From positions 1 to 38,297 of the forward strand of contig QHTD01000170.1 of the NCBI GenBank assembly GCA_003220675.1: 38,297 bases of DNA, in the 5' to 3' direction. The notes under the pieces were generated by a model, which saw only the letters and a program-made list of their open reading frames with translations, was not told where the DNA came from and made no database searches. The translations under genes were made by a program, and so were the position numbers. Positions 6,887 through 16,447 of the stretch are shown here, in pieces (the stretch's first letter is position 1; each line of letters opens with the position of its first letter). The stretch is from Candidatus Rokuibacteriota bacterium (lineage in GTDB: Bacteria; Methylomirabilota; Methylomirabilia; Rokubacteriales; CSP1-6).

Positions 6887-8272
6887 ATGCCACTGTTCGC
6901 CGTCCTGGACATCGTTCGCGCGACGCGGGGCGCGCTGGTCGCGGGCGACCTCGGCGTCCCCGTGACGGGGGTGTCGATCGACTCGCGCGCGCTCGGCGTG
7001 GGCGAGGCGTTCTTCGCGATCCGGGGCCACCGGCTCGACGGCCACGCATTCCTCGCGGACGCGGCTGGCCGGGGTGCCGCCTGTCTGGTCGTCCACGCGC
7101 TCCACGATGACGCGCCAGCCAACGTGCCGCTCGTGCTCGTCGAGGACACGACAAAGGCGCTCGGCCTGCTCGCCGCATATCATCGCGCGAGGTTTTCGAT
7201 TCCGGTTGTGGCCGTGACCGGTTCCAACGGCAAGACCACGACCAAGGAGCTGATCGCGGGCGTCCTCGGCACGCGCTGGCAAGTCCTCAAGCCCACGGCG
7301 AGCTTCAACAACCAGTGGGGGCTCCCGCTCACGCTCCTCAGGCTCGTCCCCGAGCACGAGGCGCTCGTGCTCGAGCTCGGCACCAACCGGCCCGGCGAGA
7401 TCGCCTACCTGACGGAGCTGGCGCGGCCGACGTTCGGCGTCGTGACGAACGTGGCGGCCGTCCACACGGAGTTCCTCGGCTCGCTCGACGGCGTGTACCA
7501 GGAGAAGGCGGCGCTCGTGCGCGCCGTGCCCACCACCGGCTGGGTCGCGCTCAACGCCGACGACCCGCGCGTCGCCGGGATGGCGCGCGACGCCAAGGCC
7601 CACGTCGTCACCTACGGGCGCGCGGCGACGGCGCAGGTCCGCCTCGTGGGCGACGTCGTCGAGGACGCGCACGGCCTCGGGTTCACGCTCGAGGCGGCGG
7701 ACGCGCTGCAGCCCGTGACGCTCGCCTTCGCCGGACGCCACAACGCGATCAACGCGCTCGCCGCCGCCGCCGTGGGCGCGGCGCTCGGCTTCACGCTCGA
7801 GGAGATCGCGCGGGGGCTCGCCGCCGCGCGGCCGATCGGCGGCCGCGGCGTGTGGCGCGAGGTCGGTGGCGTCAGGATCCTCGACGACACGTACAACGCC
7901 AACCCGGTCTCGGTGCGGGCCGCGCTCGAGACGGTCGCGGCGCGTCGCGACGCCGGCCGGCTCGTCGCCGTGCTCGGCGACATGCTGGAGCTCGGCGGTA
8001 TCGCCGAGGAGGCCCACCGGGAGATCGGCCGCGCGGTCGTGGCCGCGGGCGCCGACGAGCTGGTCGGCGTCGGGCACCTGGCGCTCCTCGCCGTGGAGGC
8101 CGCCCGCGAGGCGGGGATCGCCGAGGCGCGCCACGCGACCACCTTCGAGGACACCGTGGCGTACCTGCTCAAGCGTCTGGTGCCCGGCGACACAGTGCTC
8201 GTGAAGGGTTCGCGGGGGATGCGCCTGGAGCGGGTCGTGGACGCGCTCGTCGCGCGCCTGGCCCGAGAATGA
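6887..8272 (+). CDS. murF: UDP-MurNAc-tripeptide:D-Ala-D-Ala ligase MurF
   Basis: MurF joins D-Ala-D-Ala to the UDP-MurNAc tripeptide in the cytoplasm, using ATP, to complete the pentapeptide precursor. The 461-residue product shows the MurF N-terminal domain (VTGVSIDSRALGVGEAFFAI), the ATP loop VTGSNGKTTTKEL, TASFNNQWGLPLTLLRL, LELGTNRPGEIAYL and the late ILDDTYNANPVSVRAAL, all diagnostic for MurF. Length is normal. ATG 6887 lies 8 bases after the murE stop, with a GGAG ribosome site in front. mraY starts 9 bases after the stop. The D-Ala-D-Ala ligase gene (ddl), which often sits further down such clusters, is not in this window. Confidence 0.95.
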   Translation: MPLFAVLDIVRATRGALVAGDLGVPVTGVSIDSRALGVGEAFFAIRGHRLDGHAFLADAAGRGAACLVVHALHDDAPANVPLVLVEDTTKALGLLAAYHRARFSIPVVAVTGSNGKTTTKELIAGVLGTRWQVLKPTASFNNQWGLPLTLLRLVPEHEALVLELGTNRPGEIAYLTELARPTFGVVTNVAAVHTEFLGSLDGVYQEKAALVRAVPTTGWVALNADDPRVAGMARDAKAHVVTYGRAATAQVRLVGDVVEDAHGLGFTLEAADALQPVTLAFAGRHNAINALAAAAVGAALGFTLEEIARGLAAARPIGGRGVWREVGGVRILDDTYNANPVSVRAALETVAARRDAGRLVAVLGDMLELGGIAEEAHREIGRAVVAAGADELVGVGHLALLAVEAAREAGIAEARHATTFEDTVAYLLKRLVPGDTVLVKGSRGMRLERVVDALVARLARE

Positions 8273-8281
8273 GGGCGGTGG

Positions 8282-9361
8282 ATGCTTTACCACTTCCTCG
8301 TCCCGCTGGCCAAAGACCACATCCTCTTCAACGTCTTCCGCTATCTCACGTTCAGGTCCTTCATGGCCCTGATCACGGCGCTCGTGATCGCGCTCCTGAT
8401 CGGGCCGCCGGCGATCCGAAAGCTCCGGGAGCTGCAGCACGGCGGCGAGACGATCCGCGAGGACACGCCGGAGCGGCACCGGATGAAGACGGGCACGCCA
8501 ACCATGGGCGGGATCGTGATCCTCGCCGCGATCCTGTCCACGACGTTGCTGTGGGCGAATCTGCAAAACCGCTACGTCTGGGTCGTGATGCTCGCGACGC
8601 TCGGCTTCGGGCTCATCGGCGTGTGGGACGACGCGAGGAAGCTCCGGATGCGGAAGGGGCTCTCGATGCGCGTGAAGTTCGGCGTGCAGGTCCTGCTCAC
8701 GGGGGCGCTGCTCCAGATCGTCTTCTGGCAGCCGCCCGCCGCGTGGCTTCCGGTGCTGGCGATCCCCTTCTTCAAGGGGTGGCTCATCAACCTCGGCTGG
8801 CTCTGGATCCCGTTCGCGATGCTGGTGGTGATCGGCGCGTCGAACGCGGTGAACCTGACGGACGGCCTCGACGGATTGGCGATCGGCCCCGTCATCATGG
8901 CCGGCGGCGCCTTCGGCGTCATCGCCTACCTGACCGGCAACTTCAGGGCGGCGGACTACCTGAAAATCCTGAACGTCAAGGGCGCGGGCGAGCTGACCGT
9001 GTTCTGCGGCGCGCTGATCGGTGCGGCGGTCGGGTTCCTCTGGTTCAACTGCCACCCGGCGGAGGTCTTCATGGGCGACGCCGGCTCACTCGCGCTGGGC
9101 GGCGCGATCGGGATGCTCGCGGTGCTCACGAAGGCGGAGCTCTTGCTGCCGCTGATCGGCGGCCTCTACGTCGTCGAGGCGGTGTCGGTGATCATCCAGG
9201 TCGCGAGCTTCCAGCTGACCGGCCGCCGCGTGTTCCGCATGGCGCCGCTCCACCACCATTACGAGCTCTCGGGCTGGGCGGAGCCGAAGATCGTCGTGCG
9301 CTTCTGGATCGTCTCCTTCGCCCTGGCCCTCCTGGCGCTGACGACATTGAAGCTGCGCTGA
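8282..9361 (+). CDS. mraY: phospho-MurNAc-pentapeptide transferase MraY
   Basis: MraY is the integral membrane enzyme that transfers phospho-MurNAc-pentapeptide from UDP to undecaprenyl phosphate, making lipid I. The 359-residue product is very hydrophobic, with about ten membrane segments. Signatures seen: HRMKTGTPTMGG near residue 61-72, the loop FGLIGVWDDARKL, the acidic motif NLTDGLDGLAIGP, FMGDAGSLALGG, and the histidine motif APLHHHYELSGWAEPKIV near the C-terminus. These carry the Asp residues for Mg2+ and catalysis. Start ATG 8282 follows a GGGCGGTGG stretch. The stop is 7 bases before the first possible murD start. Confidence 0.95.
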   Translation: MLYHFLVPLAKDHILFNVFRYLTFRSFMALITALVIALLIGPPAIRKLRELQHGGETIREDTPERHRMKTGTPTMGGIVILAAILSTTLLWANLQNRYVWVVMLATLGFGLIGVWDDARKLRMRKGLSMRVKFGVQVLLTGALLQIVFWQPPAAWLPVLAIPFFKGWLINLGWLWIPFAMLVVIGASNAVNLTDGLDGLAIGPVIMAGGAFGVIAYLTGNFRAADYLKILNVKGAGELTVFCGALIGAAVGFLWFNCHPAEVFMGDAGSLALGGAIGMLAVLTKAELLLPLIGGLYVVEAVSVIIQVASFQLTGRRVFRMAPLHHHYELSGWAEPKIVVRFWIVSFALALLALTTLKLR

Positions 9362-9395
9362 GCGCCGCATGATCACGGAGCGGGGTGAGATCGAC

Positions 9396-10775
9396 ATGGT
9401 GACGCGAGGCCGGGCGTACCTGGACTCCCTCGCCGGCCGGCGGGTAACGGTCGTGGGACTCGCGCGGAGCGGCGTCGCCGCGGCGCGGCTCCTCCGGACG
9501 GCCGGGGCGCAGGTGACCGGCACCGACCTGAAGCCGCTCGAGGCGCTCGGTCGCGTGGCCGCCGAGCTGCAAGCGCTCGGCGTCCGTCTCGTCACGGGCC
9601 CACACGCGCGCGGTGCCTTCGACGGCGCCGACCTCGTCGTCGTGAGCCCGGGCGTGCCGCTCCACGGCGATCAGCTTGGGCCGGCGCGCGCCCGTGGCAT
9701 GCCGATCATCGGCGAGCTCGAGCTCGGCTGGCGCGCGCTCGAGGCGGAGACGATCGCGATCACCGGGACCAACGGCAAGACGACGACCACCGCGCTCACG
9801 GGCGCCTTGCTCGCCGAGCAGCCCCGCCCGGTGCTCGTGGCCGGCAACATCGGGACACCGCTCGCAGCCCGCGCGCTCGGGTTCCCGCCGGACGGTCTCG
9901 TCGTCTGCGAGGTGTCGAGCTTCCAGCTCGAGACGACGGACGCCTTCCAGCCGCGCGTCGCCGCCGTGCTGAACATCACCCCGGACCACCTCGACCGCCA
10001 CGGGAGCCTCGCCGCCTACGTGGACGCAAAGGCGCGGATCTTCGCGAACCAGACACCGGCCGACTGCACGATCGTCAACGCCGACGACGAGGCAGCCGAG
10101 GCGCTCGCCCGACGGACGCGCGCCCGTGTCGTGTGGTTCAGCCGTCGCCGTCCGGCATCACACGGGGTGTTCGTCCGCGACGGCTGGGTCGCGGCGACGC
10201 TCAACGGCCACGTCGAGGCGATCTGCCCGGTCGCGGAGATCTTCCTGCGGGGCGCGCACAACGTCGAGAACGTGCTCGCCGCCGCGGCCTGCGCGCTGTG
10301 GGCGGGGCTCGCGCCCGAGGCGATCCGGCGCGCGATCGGCCGGTTCCGGGCCGTCGCGCACCGCATCGAGTTCGTCCGCGACCGCCGGGGCGTGCAGTAC
10401 TACAACGACTCGAAAGGCACCAACGTCGCGTCCACGCTCAAGGCGCTCGAGAGCTTCTCGGAGCGGATCTTGTTGATCGCGGGCGGCAAGGGCAAGGGAC
10501 AGGACTTCGAACCGCTCGCCACCGCCGCGCGCGGGCGCGTCGGCCACGCGTTCCTGATCGGCGAGGACGCGCCGAAGCTCGCGGCGGCGTTCAAGGGCGC
10601 GTCGATCCCGGTGGCGCGCTGCCCGTCGCTCGAGGCCGCCGTGGAGGCGGCGGGCCAACTGGCCATGCCTGGGGACGTGGTGCTGCTCTCGCCGGCGTGC
10701 GCCTCGTTCGACATGTTCGACAGCTTCGAGCACCGGGGCGACGTGTTCAAGAAGCTCGTGGAGCGGCTCGAGTGA
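9396..10775 (+). CDS. murD: UDP-MurNAc-L-Ala:D-glutamate ligase MurD
   Basis: MurD adds D-glutamate to UDP-MurNAc-L-alanine using ATP in the cytoplasm. The protein begins with a Rossmann-like domain (VTVVGLARSGVAAARLL), then the ATP loop ITGTNGKTTTTALTG, GNIGTPL, CEVSSFQLETTDAF, LNITPDHLDRHGS and, late in the C-terminal domain, YNDSKGTNVASTLKAL and LLSPACASFDMFDSFEHRG, which is close to invariant in MurD. ATG 9396 was chosen because GGGGTGA (9383-9389) lies at good distance. An in-frame ATG at 9369 would add nine residues (MITERGEID) but has no clear ribosome site. Length from 9396 is 459 residues, normal for the family. Three stem-loops follow before ftsW. Confidence 0.94.
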   Translation: MVTRGRAYLDSLAGRRVTVVGLARSGVAAARLLRTAGAQVTGTDLKPLEALGRVAAELQALGVRLVTGPHARGAFDGADLVVVSPGVPLHGDQLGPARARGMPIIGELELGWRALEAETIAITGTNGKTTTTALTGALLAEQPRPVLVAGNIGTPLAARALGFPPDGLVVCEVSSFQLETTDAFQPRVAAVLNITPDHLDRHGSLAAYVDAKARIFANQTPADCTIVNADDEAAEALARRTRARVVWFSRRRPASHGVFVRDGWVAATLNGHVEAICPVAEIFLRGAHNVENVLAAAACALWAGLAPEAIRRAIGRFRAVAHRIEFVRDRRGVQYYNDSKGTNVASTLKALESFSERILLIAGGKGKGQDFEPLATAARGRVGHAFLIGEDAPKLAAAFKGASIPVARCPSLEAAVEAAGQLAMPGDVVLLSPACASFDMFDSFEHRGDVFKKLVERLE

Positions 10776-10790
10776 GTGCCCCGGTGCGCG

Positions 10791-10879
10791 TCGGAGGACC
10801 CGCGGTCCGAGCGGCGGCTTTGCCGCCGCAATCGAATCCTGGGGGAGGCCTCGGAGGGGGCCGTCGAGGCCCCCTCCGA
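10791..10879. repeat. three consecutive stem-loops in the murD-ftsW gap
   Basis: The 113-bp gap holds GGACC-CGC-GGTCC (10796-10808); GCGGCGGC-TTT-GCCGCCGC (10811-10829, perfect 8-bp stem); and a perfect 12-bp stem, 10851-10862 with 10868-10879, around loop GTCGA. The last ends 9 bases before the ftsW ATG. No T-run follows, so this is not a standard intrinsic terminator. It could be a REP-like intergenic repeat, an mRNA-stability element or an attenuator for ftsW. Confidence 0.75.
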
Positions 10880-10888
10880 TGAACTAAG

Positions 10889-11986
10889 ATGCCGCGGAAG
10901 CTCGCGCCGGACCTCTGGCTCTTCGGCACCGCCGTCGTGCTCCTCTCGACGGGCGTGGTGATGGTCTACTCGGCGAGCGCGATCGTCGCGGCCGACCGGT
11001 TCCACGACCCCTACTTCTTCCTGAAGAAGCAGATCTTCTGGGCGATGCTCGGCGCCGCGTGCCTCTGGCTCACGCTCTGCGTGGACTACCGGCGGCTCGA
11101 GGGGCTCGTGGTGCCGCTCCTCATCGTGTCGGCCGCGCTGCTCGTCCTCGTGCTCCTCCCACCGATCGGTCAGGCGATCAACGGGACGCGCCGGTGGATC
11201 CGGCTCGGGCCGGTATCCTTCCAGCCGGCGGAACTCGCGAAGCTCACGCTCGTCGTCTACCTCGCGGCGTTCCTCGCTAAGAACCACGAGGCGCTCGACC
11301 ACTTCCGTCAGGGGCTCCTGCCGCCGCTCGTGGTCGCGGGGATGTTCGGCGCGCTCGTGCTCGCCCAGCCCGACCTCGGCAACTGCCTGACCCTGATCGC
11401 GCTGACGTTCGCGCTGCTGTTTCTGGCGGGAGGGCGTCTCAGGCACCTCGGGCTGGTTCTCGCCCCCGCCGTGCCGCTCACCGCGATCGCCATCTGGGCG
11501 GCGCCGTACCGGCTCCGGCGCATCACCGCGTTTCTCGATCCATGGTCGGACCCGCGCGGCAGCGGGTTTCAGATCATCCAGTCCTGGCTCGCGTTCGGCA
11601 ACGGCGGCGTGCTCGGCCAGGGGATCGGCGCCTCGAAGCAGAAATTGTTCTACCTGCCGGAACCGCACACGGACTTCATCTTTGCGATCATCGGAGAAGA
11701 GCTCGGATTTCTGGGCGCGGTGGCGATCGTCGCGCTGTTCATGGTGCTCGTCTGGCGGGGGCTCCGCATCGGGCTTCGTGCCCCCGACCCCTTCGGCGCG
11801 TACCTTGCCCTTGGGATCACGGTGCTGATCGCGATCCAAACGCTCGTGAACCTGGGTGTCGTGATGGGCCTCCTGCCGACGAAAGGGCTGCCGCTGCCCT
11901 TCATCTCGTTTGGTGGCTCGGCGCTGCTCGTCACGATGCTCTCGACCGGAGTGCTGTTGAACATCTCCCAGCACGCCCATGTTTAA
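10889..11986 (+). CDS. ftsW: lipid II polymerase / SEDS glycosyltransferase FtsW
   Basis: FtsW is the SEDS-family membrane glycosyltransferase that polymerises lipid II at the septum with FtsI. The 365-residue protein is almost wholly hydrophobic, with about ten membrane segments. Family signatures: [15 protein letters not shown] near the start, [29 protein letters not shown], the extracellular loop with [35 protein letters not shown], and [20 protein letters not shown] near the end. ATG 10889 has no clear Shine-Dalgarno sequence and lies 9 bases after a stable hairpin, so translation may depend on local mRNA structure. The last 8 bases overlap murC. murG, which usually separates ftsW and murC, is absent. 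Confidence 0.93.
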   Translation: MPRKLAPDLWLFGTAVVLLSTGVVMVYSASAIVAADRFHDPYFFLKKQIFWAMLGAACLWLTLCVDYRRLEGLVVPLLIVSAALLVLVLLPPIGQAINGTRRWIRLGPVSFQPAELAKLTLVVYLAAFLAKNHEALDHFRQGLLPPLVVAGMFGALVLAQPDLGNCLTLIALTFALLFLAGGRLRHLGLVLAPAVPLTAIAIWAAPYRLRRITAFLDPWSDPRGSGFQIIQSWLAFGNGGVLGQGIGASKQKLFYLPEPHTDFIFAIIGEELGFLGAVAIVALFMVLVWRGLRIGLRAPDPFGAYLALGITVLIAIQTLVNLGVVMGLLPTKGLPLPFISFGGSALLVTMLSTGVLLNISQHAHV

Positions 11987-13379
11987 GCGCTACCAGCAGA
12001 TTCACTTCGTCGGCATCGGGGGCGCCGGGATGTCCGGCATCGCCGAGATCCTCCTGAACCTCGGCTACCGGGTCACCGGATCCGATCACCGACGAAACGA
12101 GGCGGTCGAGCGACTCGAACAGCTCGGGGCGAAGATTTTCGTCGGCCACGCGCCGTCACATATCGAAGGCGCGCACGTGGTCGTCTACTCGTCGGCCGTC
12201 TCGCGGGAGAACATCGAGGTGCAGGTGGCGCGCCAGCGCCAGATCCCGACGATCCCCCGCGCGGAGATGCTCGCCGAGATGATGCGCCTCAAGTACGGCA
12301 TCGCCGTCGGCGGCACCCACGGCAAGACGACGACCACATCCATGATCGGCGCGGTGCTGGCCGAGGGGCGCTACGACCCGACGATCGTCGTCGGCGGCCG
12401 CGTGACCAACCTCGGGTCCAACGCGCGCCTCGGCCAGGGGGACTACCTCGTCGCGGAGGCGGACGAGTCGGACGGCTCGTTCCTGAAGCTCGCGCCGACG
12501 ATCGCGGTCGTCACCACGGTCGACGCCGAGCACCTCGACCACTACGGCACCCTCGAGGCGATCCGCGAGGCGTTCGTCCAGTTCGTCAACAAGGTGCCCT
12601 TCTACGGCTCCGCGGTCCTCTGCCTCGACCAGCCCAACATCCAGATGCTGATTCCGAGGATCGAGAAGCGCATCATCACGTACGGCCTCGAGTCGGGCGG
12701 AGACCTCGTCGCACGCCGGCTCTCCCTCAGTGGGATGACGAGCCGCTTCGAGGTCTTCCAGCGCGGGAGCCTCCTCGGCGAGTGCACGCTTCAGCTCCCG
12801 GGACGCCACAACGTGCTCAACGCTCTGGCGGCCATCGGCGTGGGCCTCGAGCTCGAGATCCCGTTCGTGACGGCCCAGCGGGCCCTCGCGGGCTTTGCCG
12901 GCGTCCAGCGCCGGTTCCAGATCCGCGGGCGCGTGGCGGGCGTCACAGTGGTCGACGACTACGGCCACCACCCCGCCGAGATCCGGGCGACCCTGGCCGC
13001 AGCCAAGGCCGGGTTCGACTGCCGGATCGTGACGGTCTTCCAGCCGCACCGCTACACGCGCACCCACCACTTGCGCCAGGAGTTTCTCACGGCGTTCAAC
13101 CAGGCGGACGTGCTCATCGTGATGGACATCTATGCGGCCGGCGAACCGCCGATCCCCGGGGTCACCGCCGAGGACCTCGCCGAGGGGATCCGCGCGCACG
13201 GCCACCGCGACGTCACCTACTTCGGCAGCGATCGGGCGCGCCTCGTCGAGCACCTCTGCGAGATCACCCGGCCCGGCGATCTCGTGCTGACGCTCGGCGC
13301 GGGCGACGTGGGCTCACTCGGGCCCGAGCTGCTGAAACGGCTCGAAGCCGACGATCTGAACGGGAGGGCGCAATGCTAG
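11979..13379 (+). CDS. murC: UDP-N-acetylmuramate:L-alanine ligase MurC
   Basis: MurC attaches L-alanine, the first stem-peptide residue, to UDP-MurNAc using ATP. The 466-residue cytoplasmic protein opens with [18 protein letters not shown], the MurC nucleotide-sugar motif, followed by [14 protein letters not shown], the ATP loop [35 protein letters not shown] and the C-terminal [16 protein letters not shown] and FQPHRYTRT. Length is typical. ATG 11979 lies inside the last codons of ftsW (8-nt overlap), so the two genes are translationally coupled. The 3' end overlaps the murB start. No MurG domain is fused to either end. Confidence 0.95.
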   Translation: MFKRYQQIHFVGIGGAGMSGIAEILLNLGYRVTGSDHRRNEAVERLEQLGAKIFVGHAPSHIEGAHVVVYSSAVSRENIEVQVARQRQIPTIPRAEMLAEMMRLKYGIAVGGTHGKTTTTSMIGAVLAEGRYDPTIVVGGRVTNLGSNARLGQGDYLVAEADESDGSFLKLAPTIAVVTTVDAEHLDHYGTLEAIREAFVQFVNKVPFYGSAVLCLDQPNIQMLIPRIEKRIITYGLESGGDLVARRLSLSGMTSRFEVFQRGSLLGECTLQLPGRHNVLNALAAIGVGLELEIPFVTAQRALAGFAGVQRRFQIRGRVAGVTVVDDYGHHPAEIRATLAAAKAGFDCRIVTVFQPHRYTRTHHLRQEFLTAFNQADVLIVMDIYAAGEPPIPGVTAEDLAEGIRAHGHRDVTYFGSDRARLVEHLCEITRPGDLVLTLGAGDVGSLGPELLKRLEADDLNGRAQC

Positions 13380-14251
13380 GAGAGATCCGCGGCGAAGTGC
13401 GGTTCAAAGAGCCGCTGAGCTTCCACACCTCGCTCCGCATCGGCGGCCCCGCCGACATCTTCGTCGTCCCGCAGGACGTCGACGACATTCGCCACGCGTT
13501 GCTCTTCGCCGAGCGCGAGCAGCTGTCCGTGGCGGTCATCGGCGGCGGCAACAACTTGCTCGTCCGTGACCGCGGCGTGCGCGGCGTCGTGCTGCGGCTC
13601 GAGGGGTGTCTCGGTCGCGCCGAGTTCCACGGCGAGGAGGCGATCGTCGGCGCGGGCGTGAGCCTGTCGGCGCTGATCCGCGAGGCCTCGGCCCTGAACC
13701 TCGGCGGGATCGAATGCCTGGTCGGGATTCCGGCCACGATCGGTGGCGCGCTCGCCATGAATGCCGGAACACCGGATGGCTGGATCGGCGATTTTGTGAG
13801 CGCCGTCTACTTCCTGCACTCGGACGGCTCGCTCGGCGAGTTCAAGCCGACCTCCGGCACCTTCACCTACCGGGCCTTCGACGCGCCCCCGGGCGCCGTG
13901 CTCATCGGCTGTCGCTTGCGGCTCACGCGCCGCCCGCTCGCGGAGATCCAGAAGGACACCAAGGTCCGCTTGAAGCACAAGAAGGCCACGCAGCCGCTCG
14001 CCCTCGCGTCGGCCGGGTGCGTCTGGAAGAATCCGGCCGGCGACCTCGCCGACCGGCTGATCGAGAAGTGCGGGCTCAAGGGCAAGCGGGTCAACGGCGC
14101 GGAGGTCTCCTCCAAGCACGCGAACTTCATCGTGAACCGGGGCGGCGCCACGGCGGCCGACATCCTGACGCTCATGGACCTCACGCGCGAGCGCGTGCAG
14201 CACCAGTTCGGGATCGCGCTCGAGCCCGAGATCAGGATCGTCGGGGAATAG
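13373..14251 (+). CDS. murB: UDP-N-acetylenolpyruvoylglucosamine reductase MurB
   Basis: MurB is the FAD- and NADPH-dependent cytoplasmic enzyme that reduces UDP-GlcNAc-enolpyruvate to UDP-MurNAc. The 292-residue protein has the FAD-binding segments [15 protein letters not shown] (about 19-33), [12 protein letters not shown] (55-66) and [18 protein letters not shown] (115-132), then the substrate-domain motif GCVWKNPAG. Here the usual catalytic Ser of the GS(V/I)FKNP motif is Cys216, a replacement known in some MurB proteins. The size fits the shorter type II enzymes. ATG 13373 overlaps the murC stop and has GGGAGG close upstream, which fixes the start. Confidence 0.95.
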   Translation: MLGEIRGEVRFKEPLSFHTSLRIGGPADIFVVPQDVDDIRHALLFAEREQLSVAVIGGGNNLLVRDRGVRGVVLRLEGCLGRAEFHGEEAIVGAGVSLSALIREASALNLGGIECLVGIPATIGGALAMNAGTPDGWIGDFVSAVYFLHSDGSLGEFKPTSGTFTYRAFDAPPGAVLIGCRLRLTRRPLAEIQKDTKVRLKHKKATQPLALASAGCVWKNPAGDLADRLIEKCGLKGKRVNGAEVSSKHANFIVNRGGATAADILTLMDLTRERVQHQFGIALEPEIRIVGE

Positions 14252-15100
14252 ATGCCGAGCGGCCTCAGCTCGCCGAGGAGTCGCGCCGCCCGAGCCGCCG
14301 ACCTGGGGGAGCGCTCGGTGTTCGTCGCCCGCCAGCGGGTGGGCAAGGGACCGCGCCGGAAGGCGCGGCAGCGCGGGCGCCTCCGGCGCGTGCTCCCGCT
14401 GACGGCGCTCGCCGTGGCCGCGCCGCTCGCCGTCGCCTTCTCCGCCCACTGGCTCCTCACCACCCCGCGCTTCGCGGTCGTGAGCGTGGACGTGCGCGGG
14501 GCCTCCCGCGTGCCGACGGCCGAGATCCTGGCCGCGGCCGCCGTCGAGCCGGGAACCAGCCTCTTCCGCCTGGACCCCGGCGCCGTCGCCCGTCGCGTCG
14601 AGGCGATCCCCGAGGTCCGGCGCGCGGACGTCGTCCGCGAGTTCCCGAACCGGATCGTCATCAGCGTCGAGGAGCGACGCCCGTTCACGCTCGTCCACTC
14701 GGGCCGCCTCCACTGGATCGACGAGGAAGGCCGGGTCCTCGGCGCCTCGCCTGAGGCGGTGATTCCCCAGGTTCCGGTCGTGAGCGGTCTCTCCGACGAC
14801 GAGCTCACCTCGATGAAGAGCGCGCCGAGCCCGAAGGCGCTGGCGGCCATCGCGCTCATCCGGGCCCTCCTCCGGACCGGCAGCGCGCTCGCCGCCGAGA
14901 TCTCCGAGATCGACATGAGCCGCACGGACGGCCCGGTGCTCTACACCGTGGACGGCGTCGAGGTGCGGCTGGGCGCCGAGGACTGGGAGGAGCGCCTCGC
15001 GCGCCTCGAGGGCGTGCTCGGCCAGGTGGCCGACCAGGATGTCCGCGCGGTGGATCTCAGGTTCCGGGACCAGGTCATCCTCCAGCGGAGGCGCTCGTGA
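14252..15100 (+). CDS. ftsQ: cell division protein FtsQ
   Basis: FtsQ is a bitopic divisome protein that scaffolds FtsB and FtsL in the periplasm. The 282-residue product has a long basic cytoplasmic tail (many Arg and Lys up to about residue 47), one membrane helix at about 48-68 (VLPLTALAVAAPLAVAFSA), a POTRA domain at about 72-145 (VVSVDVRGASRVPTAEIL, RADVVREFPNRIVISVEERR) and the FtsQ C-terminal domain (LHWIDEEGRVLG). ATG 14252 directly follows the murB stop; no ddl gene intervenes, unlike many dcw clusters. The 3' end overlaps the GTG of ftsA by 4 nt. Confidence 0.92.
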   Translation: MPSGLSSPRSRAARAADLGERSVFVARQRVGKGPRRKARQRGRLRRVLPLTALAVAAPLAVAFSAHWLLTTPRFAVVSVDVRGASRVPTAEILAAAAVEPGTSLFRLDPGAVARRVEAIPEVRRADVVREFPNRIVISVEERRPFTLVHSGRLHWIDEEGRVLGASPEAVIPQVPVVSGLSDDELTSMKSAPSPKALAAIALIRALLRTGSALAAEISEIDMSRTDGPVLYTVDGVEVRLGAEDWEERLARLEGVLGQVADQDVRAVDLRFRDQVILQRRRS

Positions 15101-16344
15101 TGCGACGCCCTAAGGCTCAGAATCCGGTCGTCGGGCTCGACGTGGGCACGACGAAGATCTGCGCGGTGATCGCCCAGCCGGCCGCGCACGGCGGCCTCGA
15201 CGTCGTCGGCATCGGCACCGCGCCCTCGCGCGGCCTCCGGCGCGGAATCGTCGTCAACATCGACTCCACGGTGGAGGCGATCAAGGCCGCCGTCGGCGAG
15301 GCCGAGCAGATGGCAGGCGTCGAGGTCGCAGGCGTCTACGCGGGCGTCGCCGGCGGCCACATCCGTGGTGTCAACAGCCGCGGCGTCGTCGCCGTCTCCG
15401 GCAAGGACCGCGAGGTGGACCCGACGGACGTCGCGCGTGCCGTGGACGCCGCGCGCGCGATCAACCTGCCGCAGGACCGCGAGATCATCCACGTCCTGCC
15501 CCAGAACTTTATCGTGGACGACGGCGAGGGGATCCGCGATCCCATCGGCATGTCGGGCGTGCGCCTCGAGGTCGAGGTGCACGTCGTCACCGCTGCGGTG
15601 ACCTCGGTCCAGAACCTCGTCCGGTCGGTGAATCGTGCGGGTCTCGCGGTGCACGACGTCATCCTCGAGCCGCTGGCCTCCGGTGACGCTGTCCTGTACG
15701 AGGACGAGAAAGAGCTCGGCGTCGTCGTCGTGGACATCGGCGGTGGAACGACCGACGTCGCGCTCTTCCGCAACGGCGCGATCTGGCACACGGCCGTCCT
15801 GCCGCTCGGCGGCGACCACATCTCGAACGACATCGCGATCGGCCTCCGCACGCCATCGCCCTCCGCCGAGGACATGAAGAAGCGGTACGGGTGCGCGCTG
15901 ACGGCGTTGGTGCCGGCGGAGGAGACGGTGGACGTGCCGTCCGTCGGCGGCCGGAAGCCGCGCCAGCTCTCGCGCCAGGTCCTCTCGGAGATCATCCAGC
16001 CGCGAGTCGAGGAGATTTTCACGCTCATCGCCCGCGAGCTCGGGCGCGCGGGGTTCCCTGACGCGGCGACGGCCGGCGTCGTCGTCACCGGAGGCACCTC
16101 GCTCATGGAGGGCGTGTCCGAGCTCGCCGAGGCGGTCTTCGATCAACCGGTACGACGCGGCGTGCCGCTCGGCGTGAGCGGCCTCGCCGACGTCGTGCAG
16201 AGCCCGATCTACGCGACCGCGGCGGGCTTGGCGCTCCACGGCGTCCGCGGGCGGGCTCAGGCCGAGACGGCCGCGGCGACGGATGACACCCGGTTCGGAC
16301 GTCTCGCGCGAGGCCTGTCCGGCCTGTTGAATGACATCTTCTAG
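15097..16344 (+). CDS. ftsA: cell division protein FtsA
   Basis: FtsA is the actin-like ATPase that anchors FtsZ to the membrane and recruits later division proteins. The 415-residue protein begins [18 protein letters not shown] (phosphate-1 motif), contains the SHS2/1C insert around [18 protein letters not shown] and [13 protein letters not shown], the phosphate-2 motif [16 protein letters not shown] and the adenosine motif [12 protein letters not shown]. The C-terminus ([14 protein letters not shown]) looks like the amphipathic helix that targets FtsA to the membrane. GTG 15097 overlaps the ftsQ stop; an in-frame ATG follows at 15100. A 103-bp gap before ftsZ may hold a separate promoter, but I see no convincing hexamers there. 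Confidence 0.95.
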   Translation: MMRRPKAQNPVVGLDVGTTKICAVIAQPAAHGGLDVVGIGTAPSRGLRRGIVVNIDSTVEAIKAAVGEAEQMAGVEVAGVYAGVAGGHIRGVNSRGVVAVSGKDREVDPTDVARAVDAARAINLPQDREIIHVLPQNFIVDDGEGIRDPIGMSGVRLEVEVHVVTAAVTSVQNLVRSVNRAGLAVHDVILEPLASGDAVLYEDEKELGVVVVDIGGGTTDVALFRNGAIWHTAVLPLGGDHISNDIAIGLRTPSPSAEDMKKRYGCALTALVPAEETVDVPSVGGRKPRQLSRQVLSEIIQPRVEEIFTLIARELGRAGFPDAATAGVVVTGGTSLMEGVSELAEAVFDQPVRRGVPLGVSGLADVVQSPIYATAAGLALHGVRGRAQAETAAATDDTRFGRLARGLSGLLNDIF

Positions 16345-16447
16345 GACGGGTCGGGGTGAGCAGCCGCCACTGTTTCCCTTCGACGTCAACCGTTCACTGC
16401 GCCGGCGGCGCGAAGCGGCCACCGGCGGACATACAGAGGAGGATGTG

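Noticed and set aside
6446-9055. An 869-codon minus-strand open frame across murE, murF and mraY
   Set aside because: It is the mirror of three clear Mur genes. Its translation is dominated by Arg, Glu, Asp and His runs without domains, as expected for antisense frames in GC-rich DNA. Other long antisense frames (for example 10400-11980 and 14941-16605) were dropped for the same reason.
16345-16447. Separate promoter for ftsZ in the ftsA-ftsZ gap
   Set aside because: The gap is large for this operon, but I found no convincing pair of -35 and -10 hexamers; only the ribosome site is clear.
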